In this document: piece by piece, positions 1-11,450 of the stretch
Numbering within the stretch: the first letter of the stretch is position 1
Layout of the letters: every line of letters starts with the position of its first letter
NCBI GenBank assembly: GCA_015501055.1
Contig: JADNYV010000357.1
Coordinates: forward strand, 1-35,059
Direction: 5' to 3'
Length of the DNA: 35,059 nucleotides
DNA from: Mucidula mucida
Lineage: Eukaryota; Basidiomycota; Agaricomycetes; Agaricales; Physalacriaceae
The notes under the pieces: generated by a model
What the model saw: only the letters and a program-made list of their open reading frames with translations
Database searches by the model: none
What the model was told of the DNA's origin: nothing
Program-made: the position numbers and the translations under genes

Positions 1-662
1 ATTTAGGTTCGGATCCAAGTACAGTCATTGACCGGTCCAATGACACACCCCCTTCACAGTCATCAATAACACAAGTTCTCGGCCTCGGACTTTTTGCTAA
101 CTAACTTGTATGACTTGAAAAACAATATTATCCCTTTTCTCCAAAGCCAGTACCATGTAAACTCGTTGAGGATACATCAAAAACCTGCAATTTCACTAGA
201 ACTGAATCTTGTTAGAGGTTTAATGGATGCCTACAGGCTTTGAGAGCCTGGAAGAAATAGTTATATTCATAGTCAACATAAACAAAGGTATTCCGAATCT
301 CAAACCAGTAGCCACAGTGATGTGTGGGGTGGAATACCATTCCATGTCTCCGGAGGCAGCGACTCGCACCATATGATGCCATGATTCCAGCGTTTTGATT
401 GGCGCAGGGGCTCCGATCCGAGGTGTGCTGATTCCGGCCGATAAGCACATTTTTCTACTGATTTTACCATGGCTGGTTCACCTACTATTGGATTGTACTT
501 CTCTGTCACGGATATCATTATTCAGTAGTACATGTAGACCTCTGCCTATGTCCGGCTGAGCTCAGCCCAGATTCTTAACAATTCCGAGGCACTGTAGGTG
601 CTCGCCAAATACTACCAACAGAACCGACCAATCGTTGGACCAAACCTACATACAACCCCAAA
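1..662. other. left-edge region without a supported gene
   Basis: Short open frames occur on the minus strand between 212 and 518, but none has a recognisable domain, a clean start or splice signals I could join. The 60 bases before 663 are the presumed promoter and 5' UTR of the NmrA-type gene. A gene end from outside the window on the minus strand cannot be excluded. Confidence 0.3.
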
Positions 663-1589
663 ATGGCCACCATAATCGTCTTCGGCCCAACAGGCAACAT
701 TGCCTCTGTTGCCGCCCAAACCGCCCACCAAAATGGCGCCAAAGTCTGGCTCGCCATGCGCGATCTCTCCAAGACCATCCCAGGTCTGACCCCCGCGGCC
801 GAGAAAGCCGGCAACTACTCGCGCGTCTACGCCGACCTTAGCAAGCCCGACACCGTCGCCGCAGCCGTCAAGACCGCGTGCGCCACGCGCGCCTTCATCT
901 ACGTCGCTCAGGGCACGCCCGACTATATGAAGGGCACCGCCGAGGCGCTCAAGGCCGCCGGCGTCGAATTTGTCGTACTATTAAGCAGCTCTACTATTGG
1001 GCATACTCAACCGGCGGACGTGCAGCCGAGCGAGTTCATCCCGTACACGCATGCGCGGGTCGAGGTTACGTTGGATGAGGTTTACGGGCCAGATGGGTAT
1101 GTGGCTGTGCGTCCCGGCGGGTTTGCTACGAATTTGTTGCGGCAAAAGGAGGGTACTCGCGCTGGAGAGGTGAAGATGTATGGGCCCGGGTTTAAGATTG
1201 ATTGCATTACGCCCGTGGACATTGGTGGGGTGATCGGGACGATCCTGGCTGAGGGGCCGCGGGATGGGCAGCGCAAGGTCTTTGTGTATGGCCCGCAAAT
1301 TCTGTCGCAGAAGCAGGGACTGGAGGTTATTGGTGAGGTGCTAGGGAAGGAAGCCAAGGTTTCGGGCATTGTCGCGGAGGAGGCGTTGGCGCAGTACCTC
1401 GCTAAGGGTGCTCCCAAGCCAATGGCGGAGTATATGATTAGGTCGTTGGGGGACACAGACCCCGAGTTGGAAGATGGTTCATGGCTTGCGCATTATAAGG
1501 AGGGCATGGATAATGTGAAGAAGTATACAGGGAAGCCTGCCACTGGGTTCCGGGAGTGGGTTGAGGCAAACTCGGAGCTCTTCAAGTGA
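663..1589 (+). CDS. NmrA-like NAD(P)-binding oxidoreductase (atypical SDR)
   Basis: One uninterrupted frame of 308 residues, starting at an ATG in a CAAA-ATG context. The N-terminus is a Rossmann beta-strand followed by a GPTGNIA turn at residues 8-14, the GxxGxxA dinucleotide-binding motif of the NmrA/isoflavone-reductase-like atypical SDRs. A strand ending in serines (VVLLSSS, about residues 105-111) is the usual fourth strand. A PGGF stretch and a C-terminal helical lid follow. Length fits the family, about 300 residues. Members are either NADP-sensing regulators or reductases of quinones and secondary metabolites, and the sequence does not say which. The cytoplasm is likely, as there is no signal peptide. 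It is the only clearly intronless gene in an intron-dense window, and its first third is distinctly richer in C at third codon positions than its neighbours. Confidence 0.85.
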   Translation: MATIIVFGPTGNIASVAAQTAHQNGAKVWLAMRDLSKTIPGLTPAAEKAGNYSRVYADLSKPDTVAAAVKTACATRAFIYVAQGTPDYMKGTAEALKAAGVEFVVLLSSSTIGHTQPADVQPSEFIPYTHARVEVTLDEVYGPDGYVAVRPGGFATNLLRQKEGTRAGEVKMYGPGFKIDCITPVDIGGVIGTILAEGPRDGQRKVFVYGPQILSQKQGLEVIGEVLGKEAKVSGIVAEEALAQYLAKGAPKPMAEYMIRSLGDTDPELEDGSWLAHYKEGMDNVKKYTGKPATGFREWVEANSELFK

Positions 1590-2187
1590 GCCTGGGGACT
1601 TGAAGGGGGTGAAGGATTCATGAAAAGCTGAGCTACTGCTGTTCGCATTCAATTTATGCTTCCAACACCTAGTTCCTTTATATGTAAGGTTATTACCAAC
1701 TCAACATCTTTCTGGTTATATCCTTAAAGAAGCTTTCTGAAGAGTAGTCGTTGTATAGGGCTTGAGTGTTTCTTATGGACATAACGGGCCACTAAACCTT
1801 GCACCTCTTAAGGGGTTGCAAAAATGGGTGCTAGTGCTGGGGAAAAAGTCTGAGGTATCCAGTCGCGTGCTCGTTGATTAGGTGCGAGATGTCGTGTAGC
1901 GGGACTTGAAGATCGTATATTAGGTATTCCTCGAATCGCGTCGCGGATGCAATGCGCGCCAGTCGGGCTCTGGCATACATCGATGCCAACGATGAGAGCG
2001 TGTATTTGGCTTCAGACGCGTCCGTAAGAGAGTGTGAATTGGGGAGATATGTTTACCTGGGTTGAATCATGAACGTAGCTACTTGACTCTGCGCGCGGAG
2101 GCTGTAGGCCAATTTGCGCCAAACAAATCAGCGGAGGATATATTTCATTTCATTTTCTCATACCCTCGGTCTCTACAATAACCCACC
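1590..2187. other. intergenic region between NmrA-type and MYND genes
   Basis: About 600 bases with no open frame that looks coding. It must hold the 3' end of the NmrA-type transcript and the promoter of the MYND gene. No strong TATA box or repeat was seen. Confidence 0.5.
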
Positions 2188-2906
2188 ATGACGCCTGGTT
2201 ACGACCTTTTCTGTGCTGTATGCCAGAAGCACAGCGAGAGCAGATGCTCGGGCTGTAAATCGCGTATGTATTGTAGTACGTGACTCTCGTGGTTCTCTCT
2301 ACCCCCCTCTCTTGCTAAATCCTCTTTATAGGCCCCGAATGCCAACGGAAGGACTGGCCGACGCACAAGAGCGAATGTAAGAAAGGGAAAGGCACCAGGT
2401 GGTACGACCGGCACCGGTTCTGTCGCGACGGGTCCAAGCACCACGGCAAGCTAGAGCTCATCACCTGGTCGTCGCCCAAAGAGGAGACTGGCTGGGGACA
2501 CTGTTTCGCAGACGAATCTGCTGACTTGAAGAAGAAATACGAGCAGGAATATGGCAGCAACGATGCCAAGTTCTTTAAGCACTGGCCTCAGGGATATCGC
2601 TGGACGTGCTGCGGCACGGACGGCGGGATGTCGTGGGGCTGCGACCACCATGGGACGGGCCCATCGCCGTGTACTTGCGACTTTTGCAAGTGAGTTGAAT
2701 GGAATTTCCTTTTGCTACAGCAATGATATGTAAATCTCATTGTGATTTCCAGGATGGGACGTCCGCTTCCTGATTCGATCTATAATGATGGGAGTGCCCC
2801 GCGCATGGGATTGAACCTCAGTCGAGGACCAGACCCACGTTCTGGGAACAGAGAAGCGGGGGCGTTTGCGGCCATGGGAAGGAGTGCGTTCGGATTGGAG
2901 ATGTAG
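2188..2906 (+). CDS. MYND-type zinc finger protein, 199 aa
   Basis: Three exons: 2188-2275, 2332-2689 and 2753-2906. Introns of 56 and 63 bp have GTACGT and GTGAGT donors and AG acceptors, and the sum is exactly 600 nt. The N-terminus holds a complete MYND finger: C9-x2-C12-x7-C20-x2-C23, then C29-x3-C33-x7-H41-x3-C45. The first intron falls inside the finger, and splicing restores the typical YCSPECQ core, which confirms the junction. MYND fingers bind two zincs and recruit proline-rich partners. The remaining 150 residues are rich in W, H, G and C (for instance TCCGTDGGMSWGCDHH) and have no domain I recognise, so the function is unknown. A second in-frame choice for the last acceptor hits a stop at once, which supports the model. 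Confidence 0.8.
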
Positions 2907-4430
2907 GTTTGTTCTTCTTGGAACGAACAAGTGTCTTCTTGTAAGGTCCGATCTATTGGATCAGTCGTCATATCATATCGCTATCTTGCTCTTTCTTATC
3001 CGAGAGCTATTCCCACGTAGACATCGCGTTGCAATACTAAAGAAGTACTAGAAGATATAAGGACGTCTGAGCAAATAAGAAACAATCAAAGGATTTCGAC
3101 ACTAAGTGTGACTACTGACATGTTTTCAGCCTCGCTCCATCAGGATAAGAGGCTACCCATGGACTCGGATGTTGAAGCAAGGCAATTGCTTTGCGCTTTT
3201 GAACGGCAGGCATTGCCAAAGTTATGGCAAATCAACTGAACATCCACGGAGCGTAGTGTTCCTGGTAAGATACGCATCGTTACACTGGCAAAGTATAGAC
3301 TGGATACGACCTACTCCATGAGCCGAAAACGATTAGTGAACCTCTACATAAAGCACACGTTGAAAAATCTGGGACTCTTTGGCTAACTTTTATGTCCGCC
3401 GGCGGAGGTGCGTGTGCTGAACAAGCACATATGCTTCTCTGGAGAAGAAGTCTCTTCATGTCGACAGGAACGTTCAGCTACGTATAGGATTGGGAAGAGA
3501 AGATATCCCTACTACGAGGATCGTGGTAGCCGAGCACCCCCAAACCAGTCCAACATATTGGAGACAAGGATGGGAAAGACTCAGTCTCCAACGAGAGGAA
3601 ACGAGGCGGCGAGGCAAAAAAAAGGACGTTCAATGACAGTTTCCACCGAGCGTCGAAGCTTCTCGGTCTCCGATTTTCCGAAGTACTGGTGTGAAGGCAA
3701 GTCAGATAGAAGCTGCTTCAAACGACGCAGGGGATGTCCGAGCGTAAGCATAAAGGTTGGAATGGTTAAAACGTTTGCACCGAGGCCTCGCTTAAGATGT
3801 GGCGTTGGTAGAGTTGAGCGCCGAGCGGCGACGCCAAAGAACTCCGATGTCCGGACACGTGCTCATGTTTATCGTCTGTCACTGTCACGGTGAACTGTTT
3901 AATGCTCCCGCCACTGTCAACAGTGCCGGTGTGCGATAAATGACTGGCCATCCAATACAATGGTCACCTAAAAGCTCTCCAGCATATTTCGAGCTTTGGG
4001 AAACGGAAGACAAGGTATTACAATTCCGACGCGTGGCGCACTCTATCTCGGTGGGAGAGAGTTGTTTCGCGATAACAATGGGAGTTGCACTCCCTCCTTC
4101 ACGTAACTCCCAGGCGGGGCCGAAAGTATGTGTGTGAGTAGTGTCTCTTGATCACACAACGCCACTCCACTCACGGCCCGCGTCGTCTAGCATCCAGTAT
4201 GACCACTGCTTATCTCTGTGATTGTGGCATTATACGTCAAATGACACGCATCGACGTGAAACCGTGTACCAACTTTTGCTATTTCGCACTGAACTGAGTG
4301 TGCCATCTTCTTTCGTTCCCAGGCCGTCCAAGCTCCACTGGATCTTGGCGCGACTGAACTTCGCACGCCAGATACGCGAGCTTATAAGAAGAGAGCTTCA
4401 CTTTATCTTATTGGTTCCTTTTCTACCGTT
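2907..4430. other. 1.5 kb gene-poor stretch
   Basis: The longest open frame (3408-3893, plus) starts at GTG, is rich in R, S and K and matches no family I know. It lacks introns, unlike the neighbours. I see no transposon ends and no RNA gene. The last 100 bases should contain the promoter of the transporter gene. Confidence 0.4.
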
Positions 4431-6840
4431 ATGGATCCGAGCTCTGACTTTCCGCCGCCTGCGAGGAGTGTTGATGAAAAGGACGAGTACTACGACAAAA
4501 CTGATTTGCATGTCGATGTGGACGTTGCTGAAGTCGACACCGGCGCGCAGCTGGTCGCGGGCAAAGCTGCACTCGATCCGTATGAAGCGCAAAGAATCAA
4601 GTACGTGAATGGTAGTCCCCCGCATCGTGTCTGTCTGACACAGCAAAAGGAAAAAGATCGATCTTCATCTTCTGCCTCTTATGTGCCGTAAGCATTCATA
4701 TCGTCGTATTGAACGGGATCATTCTCAGTCTCCCACTGGCAGTGCTTTACGCGTGCGTGGATCCGTCATCCGTACAATCGGTTTATCCAATGAATTCTCC
4801 CTCAGAATACAATACATGGACAAGGCAACTTTGGGAAATGCGGCAGCGCTCAATCTCCGGTAAAAGTTGTGCTTCCTTTGCCATCACACTGGGCTGATTG
4901 GCCCCGCGTGATTCTCAGAGAGGATACTCACCTTTCGACGGACGAGTAAGGAGACTTCTCTTCGTATCTCGTCTTTGTACTGACTTTCTACGTAGATATA
5001 ACTGGCACGTAGCAGACCGATATTGGCGTCGAACGAAGACTAATCACCACGTTCTTCGACTAGGCTCGGAACCGTCTTCTATCTGAGTTACCTCGTCTTC
5101 GAGTTTCCTCAAAATTTGGCTCTGCAGCGATTCCCTGTAGGGAAATGGCTGAGGTAACCCCCTGTTCATTTGTTTTCGTTTATGAGACTTATTGCGACCA
5201 GCATTAACATTTTCGTATGGGCAGTTGCTTTGTGCTGTCATGCCGCCTGCAAGAACTTTTCTGGGCTCTTGATTGTCCGTCTCATTCTCGGCGTGTGCGA
5301 AGGATCCATCACTACGGGCTTCATGATCGTCAGCTCTATGTTCTACACTCGGTCGGAGCAGACTTTGCGCGTCGGGTACTGGTGTAAGTATTGCGCTGTG
5401 CATCGCGGTATGCGTATCTGACGTCGCCCGTAGTTTTGATGAACGGAACTGGTACGAAGTGCACGCCACCTCTGAATCGTTGTTTGACACAACAAACAGC
5501 ACAGATCATTTCCGGCTTCATCAGCTTCGGCACTTTGCATATGAAGGCTGTTGAGCTTGCGGCCTGGCAGTGGTCAGTTGTCCTCGAACATGATGTCTCT
5601 GTGTTGCTGAATCAGCGCCGGGCGATAGGCTGTTTATCATCATGGGTGCCATAACTGTAGTCACAGCCGTTATATTCTGGTTGGCACTATACACTGCGTA
5701 CATATCCGTCTCCCATAGTGATTTGCGAACAGGTTCCTTTTTCCGGACTCTCCCACCACGGCATGGTTCTTGACTCAAGAAGAACGCGCTCAAGCTGTCC
5801 AGCGCATCAAGGTACAGAGGCTATTTAGCTGTGATGTGAAGTCCCTGCTAAAGCTCCACCTAGGAAAACCAAACCGGTGTCGAGAACAAACATTTCAAGC
5901 GTGAACAGTACGTGTCAACCACACGCCCCGTGTTTTCGAGATACTAATTCCAGCCGCGGTGCAGGATGATAGAAGCCTTCACCGATCCAAAGATTTGGCT
6001 ATTTGCTCTGTTTTCCGTTCTCACGAACATCCCGAATTCATTATCCAACCAGAGACAGATCATCATTCTGTCCTTTGGATTCAACCAACTGCAAACGACC
6101 TTGCTGGGATGCGTCGATGGGATCGTGGAGATTATCACCATCTGGACCGGCACGACAGTGGCCTCTCGTGTTCCAAATAGTCGCGGCTATGTAGCTGCGG
6201 CTTGGATGACGCCTAACTTGCTCGCGGTGTTTCTAATCAACTTCCTGCCTTGGGACAACAAGGTCGGGCTCCTGATTTCGCTGTTCATCAGCGGCGTTGG
6301 GACCACTGCGTTCGGTAAGTTGCTCCTTGCACACAGCCGCTAGGTTCTGAACGTCACACAAGTTATCTCCTTGTCATGGATCTCGAGCGTCACGGCTGGC
6401 CACACCAAACGGATCACGGTCAACACCATCATGTTGTCGGCGTACTGTGTCGGGAATGCTGTCGGTCCTTTTATGTGGCAAGAGCAGTACAAGCCCCGGT
6501 AGGTCGCTCTTTGAACTGCTGTTGGTTCAGACTAAGCGCAGCATGTAGGAACCACGTCCCTTGGGCTGTCATCGGTGTTTGCATCGTGTGCCGAATTGTT
6601 CTTATGCTGACGATTCGGGCCTACCTGTTCTTCGAGAATAAGCGCCGCGATGGGGAGGAGCGCGATACGACCTACGATGAGGTCTATATTGACGTGACGA
6701 AGGACGGTGTCACGAAGAAGATTCGGCTTGACAAGGTAAGAACCTCGCCACCCGTGCGCTATTTTGTGACTCATGGCCTTGTTTAGGAATACCTGGATTT
6801 GACGGACATTCAGAACAGGGATTTCAGATACGTTTTGTAA
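4431..6840 (+). CDS. MFS transporter, anion:cation symporter type (Dal5-like), 525 aa
   Basis: Seventeen exons: 4431-4600, 4644-4687, 4743-4752, 4806-4859, 4919-4945, 4996-5004, 5064-5153, 5202-5383, 5434-5451, 5500-5572, 5629-5679, 5733-5811, 5864-5907, 5965-6314, 6363-6498, 6549-6735 and 6787-6840; total 1578 nt. Family landmarks run in order. A charged cytosolic N-terminus ends in DPYEAQRI. The first membrane helix carries QYMDKATLG, followed by EDTHLSTDEYNWLGTVFYLSYL, given here only as a landmark run. Next come FEFPQN, the LGVCEGSITTGFM helix and the FPDSPTTAWFLT loop, then the second six-helix half. The C-terminal tail is charged. Fungal members of this family import allantoate, nicotinate, pantothenate or other organic anions across the plasma membrane; the substrate cannot be read from sequence. 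Oddities are exons of 10 and 9 nt and one GC-AG intron (5005-5063). A tandem acceptor near 4643/4649 could add or remove two residues. Confidence 0.9.
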
Positions 6841-7803
6841 TGAGGAAGGACCGCGGATAAGTAGCGAACGAGCTGGTGATTGAAATGTTGTAAACGAACG
6901 ATAGTGATGAAAGACTGTCAAATGCTTCTCAAAATATTCAGCTTTCAGACTCCAGCAGAAGACTTATGACTGTCACGATAGCAACAGCCATGGAGATCCC
7001 AGTAATTTCGTGGCGGAGTCGTGACGAATTTCCACTTGCAATAGCAGCTTCCGTCTTGTACACTGTACACTGAAGCGGTCGATCAGAAACAAACCAATAT
7101 ACCATCCAAGGCCACTCACTGACTTACAGAGTTGTGGAAAGTGAAATCCCATCGGTGCTCGAGGCGGCATCCTCCACGCAGTTCATAGTACATGCCAGAA
7201 CTCTGGCGTTATAGCTTATTGAACACATGCAGGAGGTCGACGTAGGAGATGTTGATGGCAGCGTCAGAACAAACGGCTAGGGAGGCAGAGCGATTCGCTA
7301 GGGATGGCGAGGCTGGGGACAAAGAATGGGCGTATGCTAGTGGTTCACAGACTGAGTTTCAACTTGTTGAATATTACCATGTTCATGTTCACCAGCTGGT
7401 GGCGGTGGCCTTGAACACACGTATTGTTCCTACGTGCTACACATTACATACATGAAAAAATAAATCAACTCTATCTGTAACTAAGTATTTCCGCTCTCCT
7501 CTGCAGACGTTCTGGGCCTTTATCTTGTGCCACCTTCAAGCACAGTGACCGGGCAAATGTTCGTAGGCCAACGATAAAGTACTCAAAGGTGCACAGAGAC
7601 AACAAGCTTATAATTGGACCAGGGAAGTGACCTCAACACGGTCTAAACGCTGGAGGAACAAGGGAGATCTATGGCGAGCATGTTGCCGGTTGCAAAGTTG
7701 CCGAAACGTGCCGATGGTATTCATGGTGGTTGATTACATACTCGCTGCTCACTTTCTGTTTAACCACTATCGACGGCCTGCCACTGCTCGAAGCTTCACC
7801 GTA
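6841..7803. other. intergenic region between transporter and SYS1
   Basis: Nearly 1 kb with only short open frames. No domain, repeat or RNA gene was recognised. It contains the transporter 3' end and the SYS1 promoter. Confidence 0.45.
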
Positions 7804-8619
7804 ATGTCACAAACAAACACGAACTGGGATCCAATATTACTCATCTCTCAAGTCAGTGCGCTTTGTATGTCGCGTCTTGGTTACTGACGGATCCTTGCAG
7901 ATAATATCACTACAAACATTACATTATCTTACTCTCTGCTTGCTGGTTCCACCACTGCTCGCTATATTTGCCGAGCCTTCATCCTTGAATTATGAAGGTG
8001 GCGCAGCCAATGTTGGTACGCGTATCTCGCGTCTTTTCTAGCAGCGCCTTGACCCGAAATTCAAGGTATGGTGATGGATTGGCGAGAAATGGCCGGCCGG
8101 TCGACTATTCGCGGGATAGGCGACAGGTGGGAGCAGTATTCATGGGTCTGGAGCGGAGGCATGAAAGTTGGCACAGATAGAGAAGGTGCAATGATAGGTG
8201 TGGACCAAGTCAGAGGCTGGATTATTGCGTTCTGTTGGATGGTCGCCTGTGCATCAGAGTACGTTACGTTCTCCTCTGAGTCTCTCGACGTTCATTGACC
8301 GCTTTGCAGTATATATTACATCTACACGATCGTCCGCCGTCCACGAATGGTCCTCGACTTTGCTCTGTCATTAGTCTTTATCCACCTGGTCCTCACCACC
8401 TACTATTCAGCCTCCATACCTACATCGCTATTCTTTTGGCTCGTCGTAGGTGTTGGGGCACTTGCGACAGTGATATTGGCAGAACAGCTCTGTGTTAAAA
8501 GGGAGATGCAGGAAGGCTTATCTGTCGTCTCCACGGAGCCACCTGAGGAGGACAATGATGGATGGGGTAATGATGCCGCCGACGACGAGGAGAGAATGGA
8601 AATGGGAAGATTGTCGTAG
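7804..8619 (+). CDS. SYS1: SYS1 homologue, Golgi integral membrane protein, 221 aa
   Basis: Four exons: 7804-7851, 7901-8015, 8066-8258 and 8310-8619, with introns of 49-51 bp, giving 666 nt. The start gives the family N-terminus with NWDPILLISQ. Hallmarks are DWREMAGRST, RGWIIAFCWMVACASD, the RRPRMVLDFALS loop, and HLVLTTYYSASIPTSLFFW in the last helices, followed by an acidic tail. Four membrane segments fit the family. In yeast and animals SYS1 is a trans-Golgi receptor that recruits the Arl3/ARFRP1 GTPase (through its acetylated N-terminus) and so controls Golgi tethering and endosome-to-Golgi traffic. The extra loop between helices 1 and 2, rich in G and W, is typical of fungal members. 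It lies 350 bp upstream of the deacetylase gene on the same strand. Confidence 0.93.
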
Positions 8620-8971
8620 CTGCGAATGACATTCCCGCAAAGTTGCGTCGCATATTCGGACTGGAAAGCTGATTATAGACTCGCGGGTATGTCAAAACCA
8701 GTTTTCTTCGCAATCCCTTTCCAACGCCCAAGCAATAGACGTCGATGCTGTTCTGTATACCTACAGCTCTCATGAGATATTTACATTTATCGCCGAGTTC
8801 CCGCGCAGATAAGACTTCTCGCTTCTTCCTTTCGGAAGTCGCGTCGGTGGTATTGGTTTCGCATGGTGGTTATCAGGAAACTGATTTCCGCCCGATGATA
8901 TATATTCAAAGCTTTGGGCACACCTCTAAACTAAACTCTTATCATTCCGTATCTCACATTCTGTTCACACT
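8620..8971. other. intergenic region, SYS1 to deacetylase
   Basis: About 350 bases carrying the SYS1 3' UTR and the promoter of the deacetylase gene. A TATATAT-like run lies near 8898-8904, about 70 bases before the start codon, and is a candidate TATA element. Confidence 0.4.
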
Positions 8972-10502
8972 ATGGGAAAGCGCGCTCTATGTTCTATTGG
9001 TGTCGATGTTGACGCCGTATCTGGCTGTAAGCCTTCTTGAGCTTTTCAAAAAACCCTTCCTAACGCCGTTTCTTGTAGGGTTGGGCTCATGTATGTGCTA
9101 TCCACTGTGCTATGTTCTGTCTATGTAATCATCACTCTATCCAAACAGACGGCGGCCAGGATTCTCCCAATGATATCACGCGCGGGATGTTCGCTGGAGA
9201 AGTGGGCGTGCCGCGGCTGTTGAAAGTATTCGCTAAGTATAACATGAAGGTGCGGGATAGTGGGCGGGTTTTATTCGCGATCTCATCCAATGCTAGACGA
9301 CTTGGTTCATACCGGGCCACTCGCTGGAGACCTTTCCAAAGGAAATGGCCGCCGTGCGCGACGCAGGGCACGAAATAGGCCTTCACGGTACGTGTCAATC
9401 TTTCGTCCTTGCTGGATGATTGAATGGCAGCCGTACAGGCTACACGCACGAGAACCCCAAAGCGATGACATTCAAGCAACAAAAAGAAGTCCTTGACCAT
9501 ACCTATAAAGTCAGTCTTTCTCATATTCCTCCATGACTATACTAAGCCTAGCAGCTTCTTACAGACTTCTGTGGAAAACCTCCTGTGGGCTCAGTAGCTC
9601 CATGGTGGGAGTCCTCGAAGTGGGTCTGTCAATGCCTATCTTTCACTAGCTGAAGTAGGCACCAGGGAGGGTGTACAGCTCCTCCTCGATAAAGGCATAC
9701 AATACGACCATTCCTCCCAGGTATGGGGTCAGTTCTCACACGGCCGAGAGATGTCTTTATCTCCCCCCCCCTCCCAGGCGCACGATTGTCTTCCATTCTT
9801 CGCTCGTGACGAGGACACATGGACTAACATCAACTACTCCGCCGAGTCTGCGTTCGAGTGGATGAAGCCGCTTCAGCGGGGTAATCCGACCGCCATGGTC
9901 CAGATACCCGGCAATTGGTGTACACCCAGCTTTTTCTTTTTCGCGTGTGGTGTTGATTGAGGGCTGCTGCAGATTTGGACGATCTCCCCCCACACATGTT
10001 CATCAAGAGCTCCCACGCATCGCACGGGTTCGTAGATGCGGACGTCACGCTGAAACTCTGGAAGAAGGCACGCGTTTCTATCACGAATGCGCTGCGAGAA
10101 AGCTAATTAAAACTGTTTCTATAGCACTTTGAGTATTTCTATCGGGAGTACGATTGGTTCGTTTTGTATGTGGTGCACTTCGTTATTACTATGGAGTAGT
10201 CACGGCTGACTCCTCAAGCAGTCCTTTGACAATTCATCCCGACGTCTCCGGGCGCCCACATATGCTGCTTATACTTGAGGAGTATGTTTCTGTCGTTGTA
10301 AATCAGTTATGTACTAAACAACCTTCTTATAGACTTATTGAATGGATCAACACTCACGAAGGCGTGGAATGGGTAACCATGAAGGTTCGTGCTTCAATGA
10401 GGATAGAAAGACGAATCTAATCCGTTGTAGAATGTTAACGACGAATTCAGAAGCGTGAATTCACTTCCGGAAGGGGCAATAGGTTCAAGTGTTACACCAT
10501 AA
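8972..10502 (+). CDS. polysaccharide deacetylase family protein (PuuE/HpPgdA-like), 303 aa
   Basis: Thirteen exons: 8972-9026, 9079-9090, 9149-9249, 9297-9387, 9439-9509, 9555-9619, 9666-9720, 9778-9919, 9973-10067, 10125-10165, 10222-10281, 10333-10384 and 10431-10502; total 912 nt. The NodB-type fold is marked by a catalytic/metal pair in GVDVDAV (D12, D14), a [14 protein letters not shown] strand, the metal-binding H-x3-H in HGYTHENP (H86, H90), and [11 protein letters not shown]. Later come GNWYLDD and [11 protein letters not shown]. This set belongs to the allantoinase-PuuE / Helicobacter-PgdA-like branch, not to chitin deacetylases. There is no signal peptide or chitin-binding module, so it probably acts in the cytosol on a small amide or acetylated substrate. 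One intron (10068-10124) is GC-AG, and exon 2 is only 12 nt. Confidence 0.88.
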
Positions 10503-10682
10503 ATGGAACGAATCAATGTGGTACTTAATAAAGAATTGCTTAGGTTCAGCCGGTTTTCTTGGTGTGCGCACACCGATATATAAAACCACCTCAACTACAA
10601 CGCTCGTAACAAAAATAAAAGTCCATTCTAAACCGCCCCAATCAAGCATCTATCATTAACTCATGCATGCTTCGCCCGTTGC

Positions 10683-11324
10683 TCAGCTGGAAAAGAAGTC
10701 AAAGTACGAGCAAGAACCGCTGTTGGTGACGATAGCGGGGCTGCCGGCACTGGGTCCAACAACAACACATCCGCCGTTGTGAGTAGGCGAACGGATGATG
10801 CACTGGCTCGCGACCTTGCCGTGGATCCCAGAAATACCAGTGGAGCAAGTGTCGCACTGAACGGTCCAGAGCTGGTCGCTGTACAACTCGTTAATTGTGC
10901 GGCGGTTGAGAATGTAAAAAAAATACGAACGGGGCGTTACCACTGTTAGAAGCCGTGTCGAGGAGAATGCTACCGTCGACACGGGCAGAGACAGCGAGGT
11001 TGTTGTTGTTCACATCCCTGCAAATCTAGTTCAGCACGAAATGTTATGAGACGATGCAAAAGCGTACTTGATGATGTAGCTAACAATGGGCTGACCGTGT
11101 TGCTCGAAGTGCCAATCGATGCCAGAAGGGCCTCGGAAGCTGCTGGAGACGACGGGAGCGAGCACGGTCTCGCCAGAAGGACCGAATTCCAGTCCACTCC
11201 ACGAGTCGACGACGCGGAGACCCACACCCTCAAAGTTGGGCGAGCAGGAGGCACCGCGCGCGGCCAAGGGAGAGGCAGAGGCGAAAGCAGCAACGGAAAG
11301 AGCAACGATGGATGCAGCGAACAT
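10683..11324 (-). CDS. small secreted cysteine-containing protein, about 180 aa
   Basis: The start at 11324 gives a clear signal peptide of about 18-22 residues (MFAASIVALSVAAFASASP). Exon 1 is 11068-11324. Intron 1 is 11018-11067 (GTACGC to TTTGCAG). Exon 2 starts at 11017 and carries NNNNLAVSARVDGSILLDT. The last exon ends at 10683 and carries LWTVQCDTCSTG and SQCIIRSPTHNGGCVVVG. The joint between the last two exons is uncertain. A GT at 10926 can join an AG at 10887 (40 bp, 183 aa) or at 10872 (55 bp, 178 aa). Removing one T from a run of eight would also give one frame. Paired G/N-rich strands and cysteines suggest a secreted beta-rich, lectin-like fold, but I cannot name the family. It is extracellular by inference. 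Confidence 0.75.
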
Positions 11325-11440
11325 ATTTAAAGAGAAATAAAATAAAAAGTTGAAAATGATCAGTTTTCGAAGAAGAAGAAAGGTGATCTAAAAGGATGGG
11401 GAAGAAAGTGAATGAGGATTACAAGGTCGGGGGAGGAGGG

Positions 11441-11450
11441 CTTTTATACT
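11441..11450 (-). promoter_or_regulatory. TATA box of the secreted-protein gene
   Basis: Read on the minus strand the sequence is AGTATAAAAG, a strong TATA element, 117 bases before the start codon at 11324. A purine-rich leader lies between. This fits a highly expressed, regulated fungal secretory gene. Confidence 0.6.

Noticed and set aside
3408..3893. 161-codon open frame as a gene
   Set aside because: Starts at GTG, arginine/serine-rich without domain, no introns in an intron-dense genome, and no promoter signal.
8041..8065. frame extension through SYS1 intron 2
   Set aside because: Splicing at 8016-8065 gives the conserved DWREMAGRST context; retention gives a stop.
663..10502. secondary-metabolite cluster built from the reductase, transporter and deacetylase
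   Set aside because: No backbone synthase is present, and a housekeeping gene (SYS1) lies within the interval.
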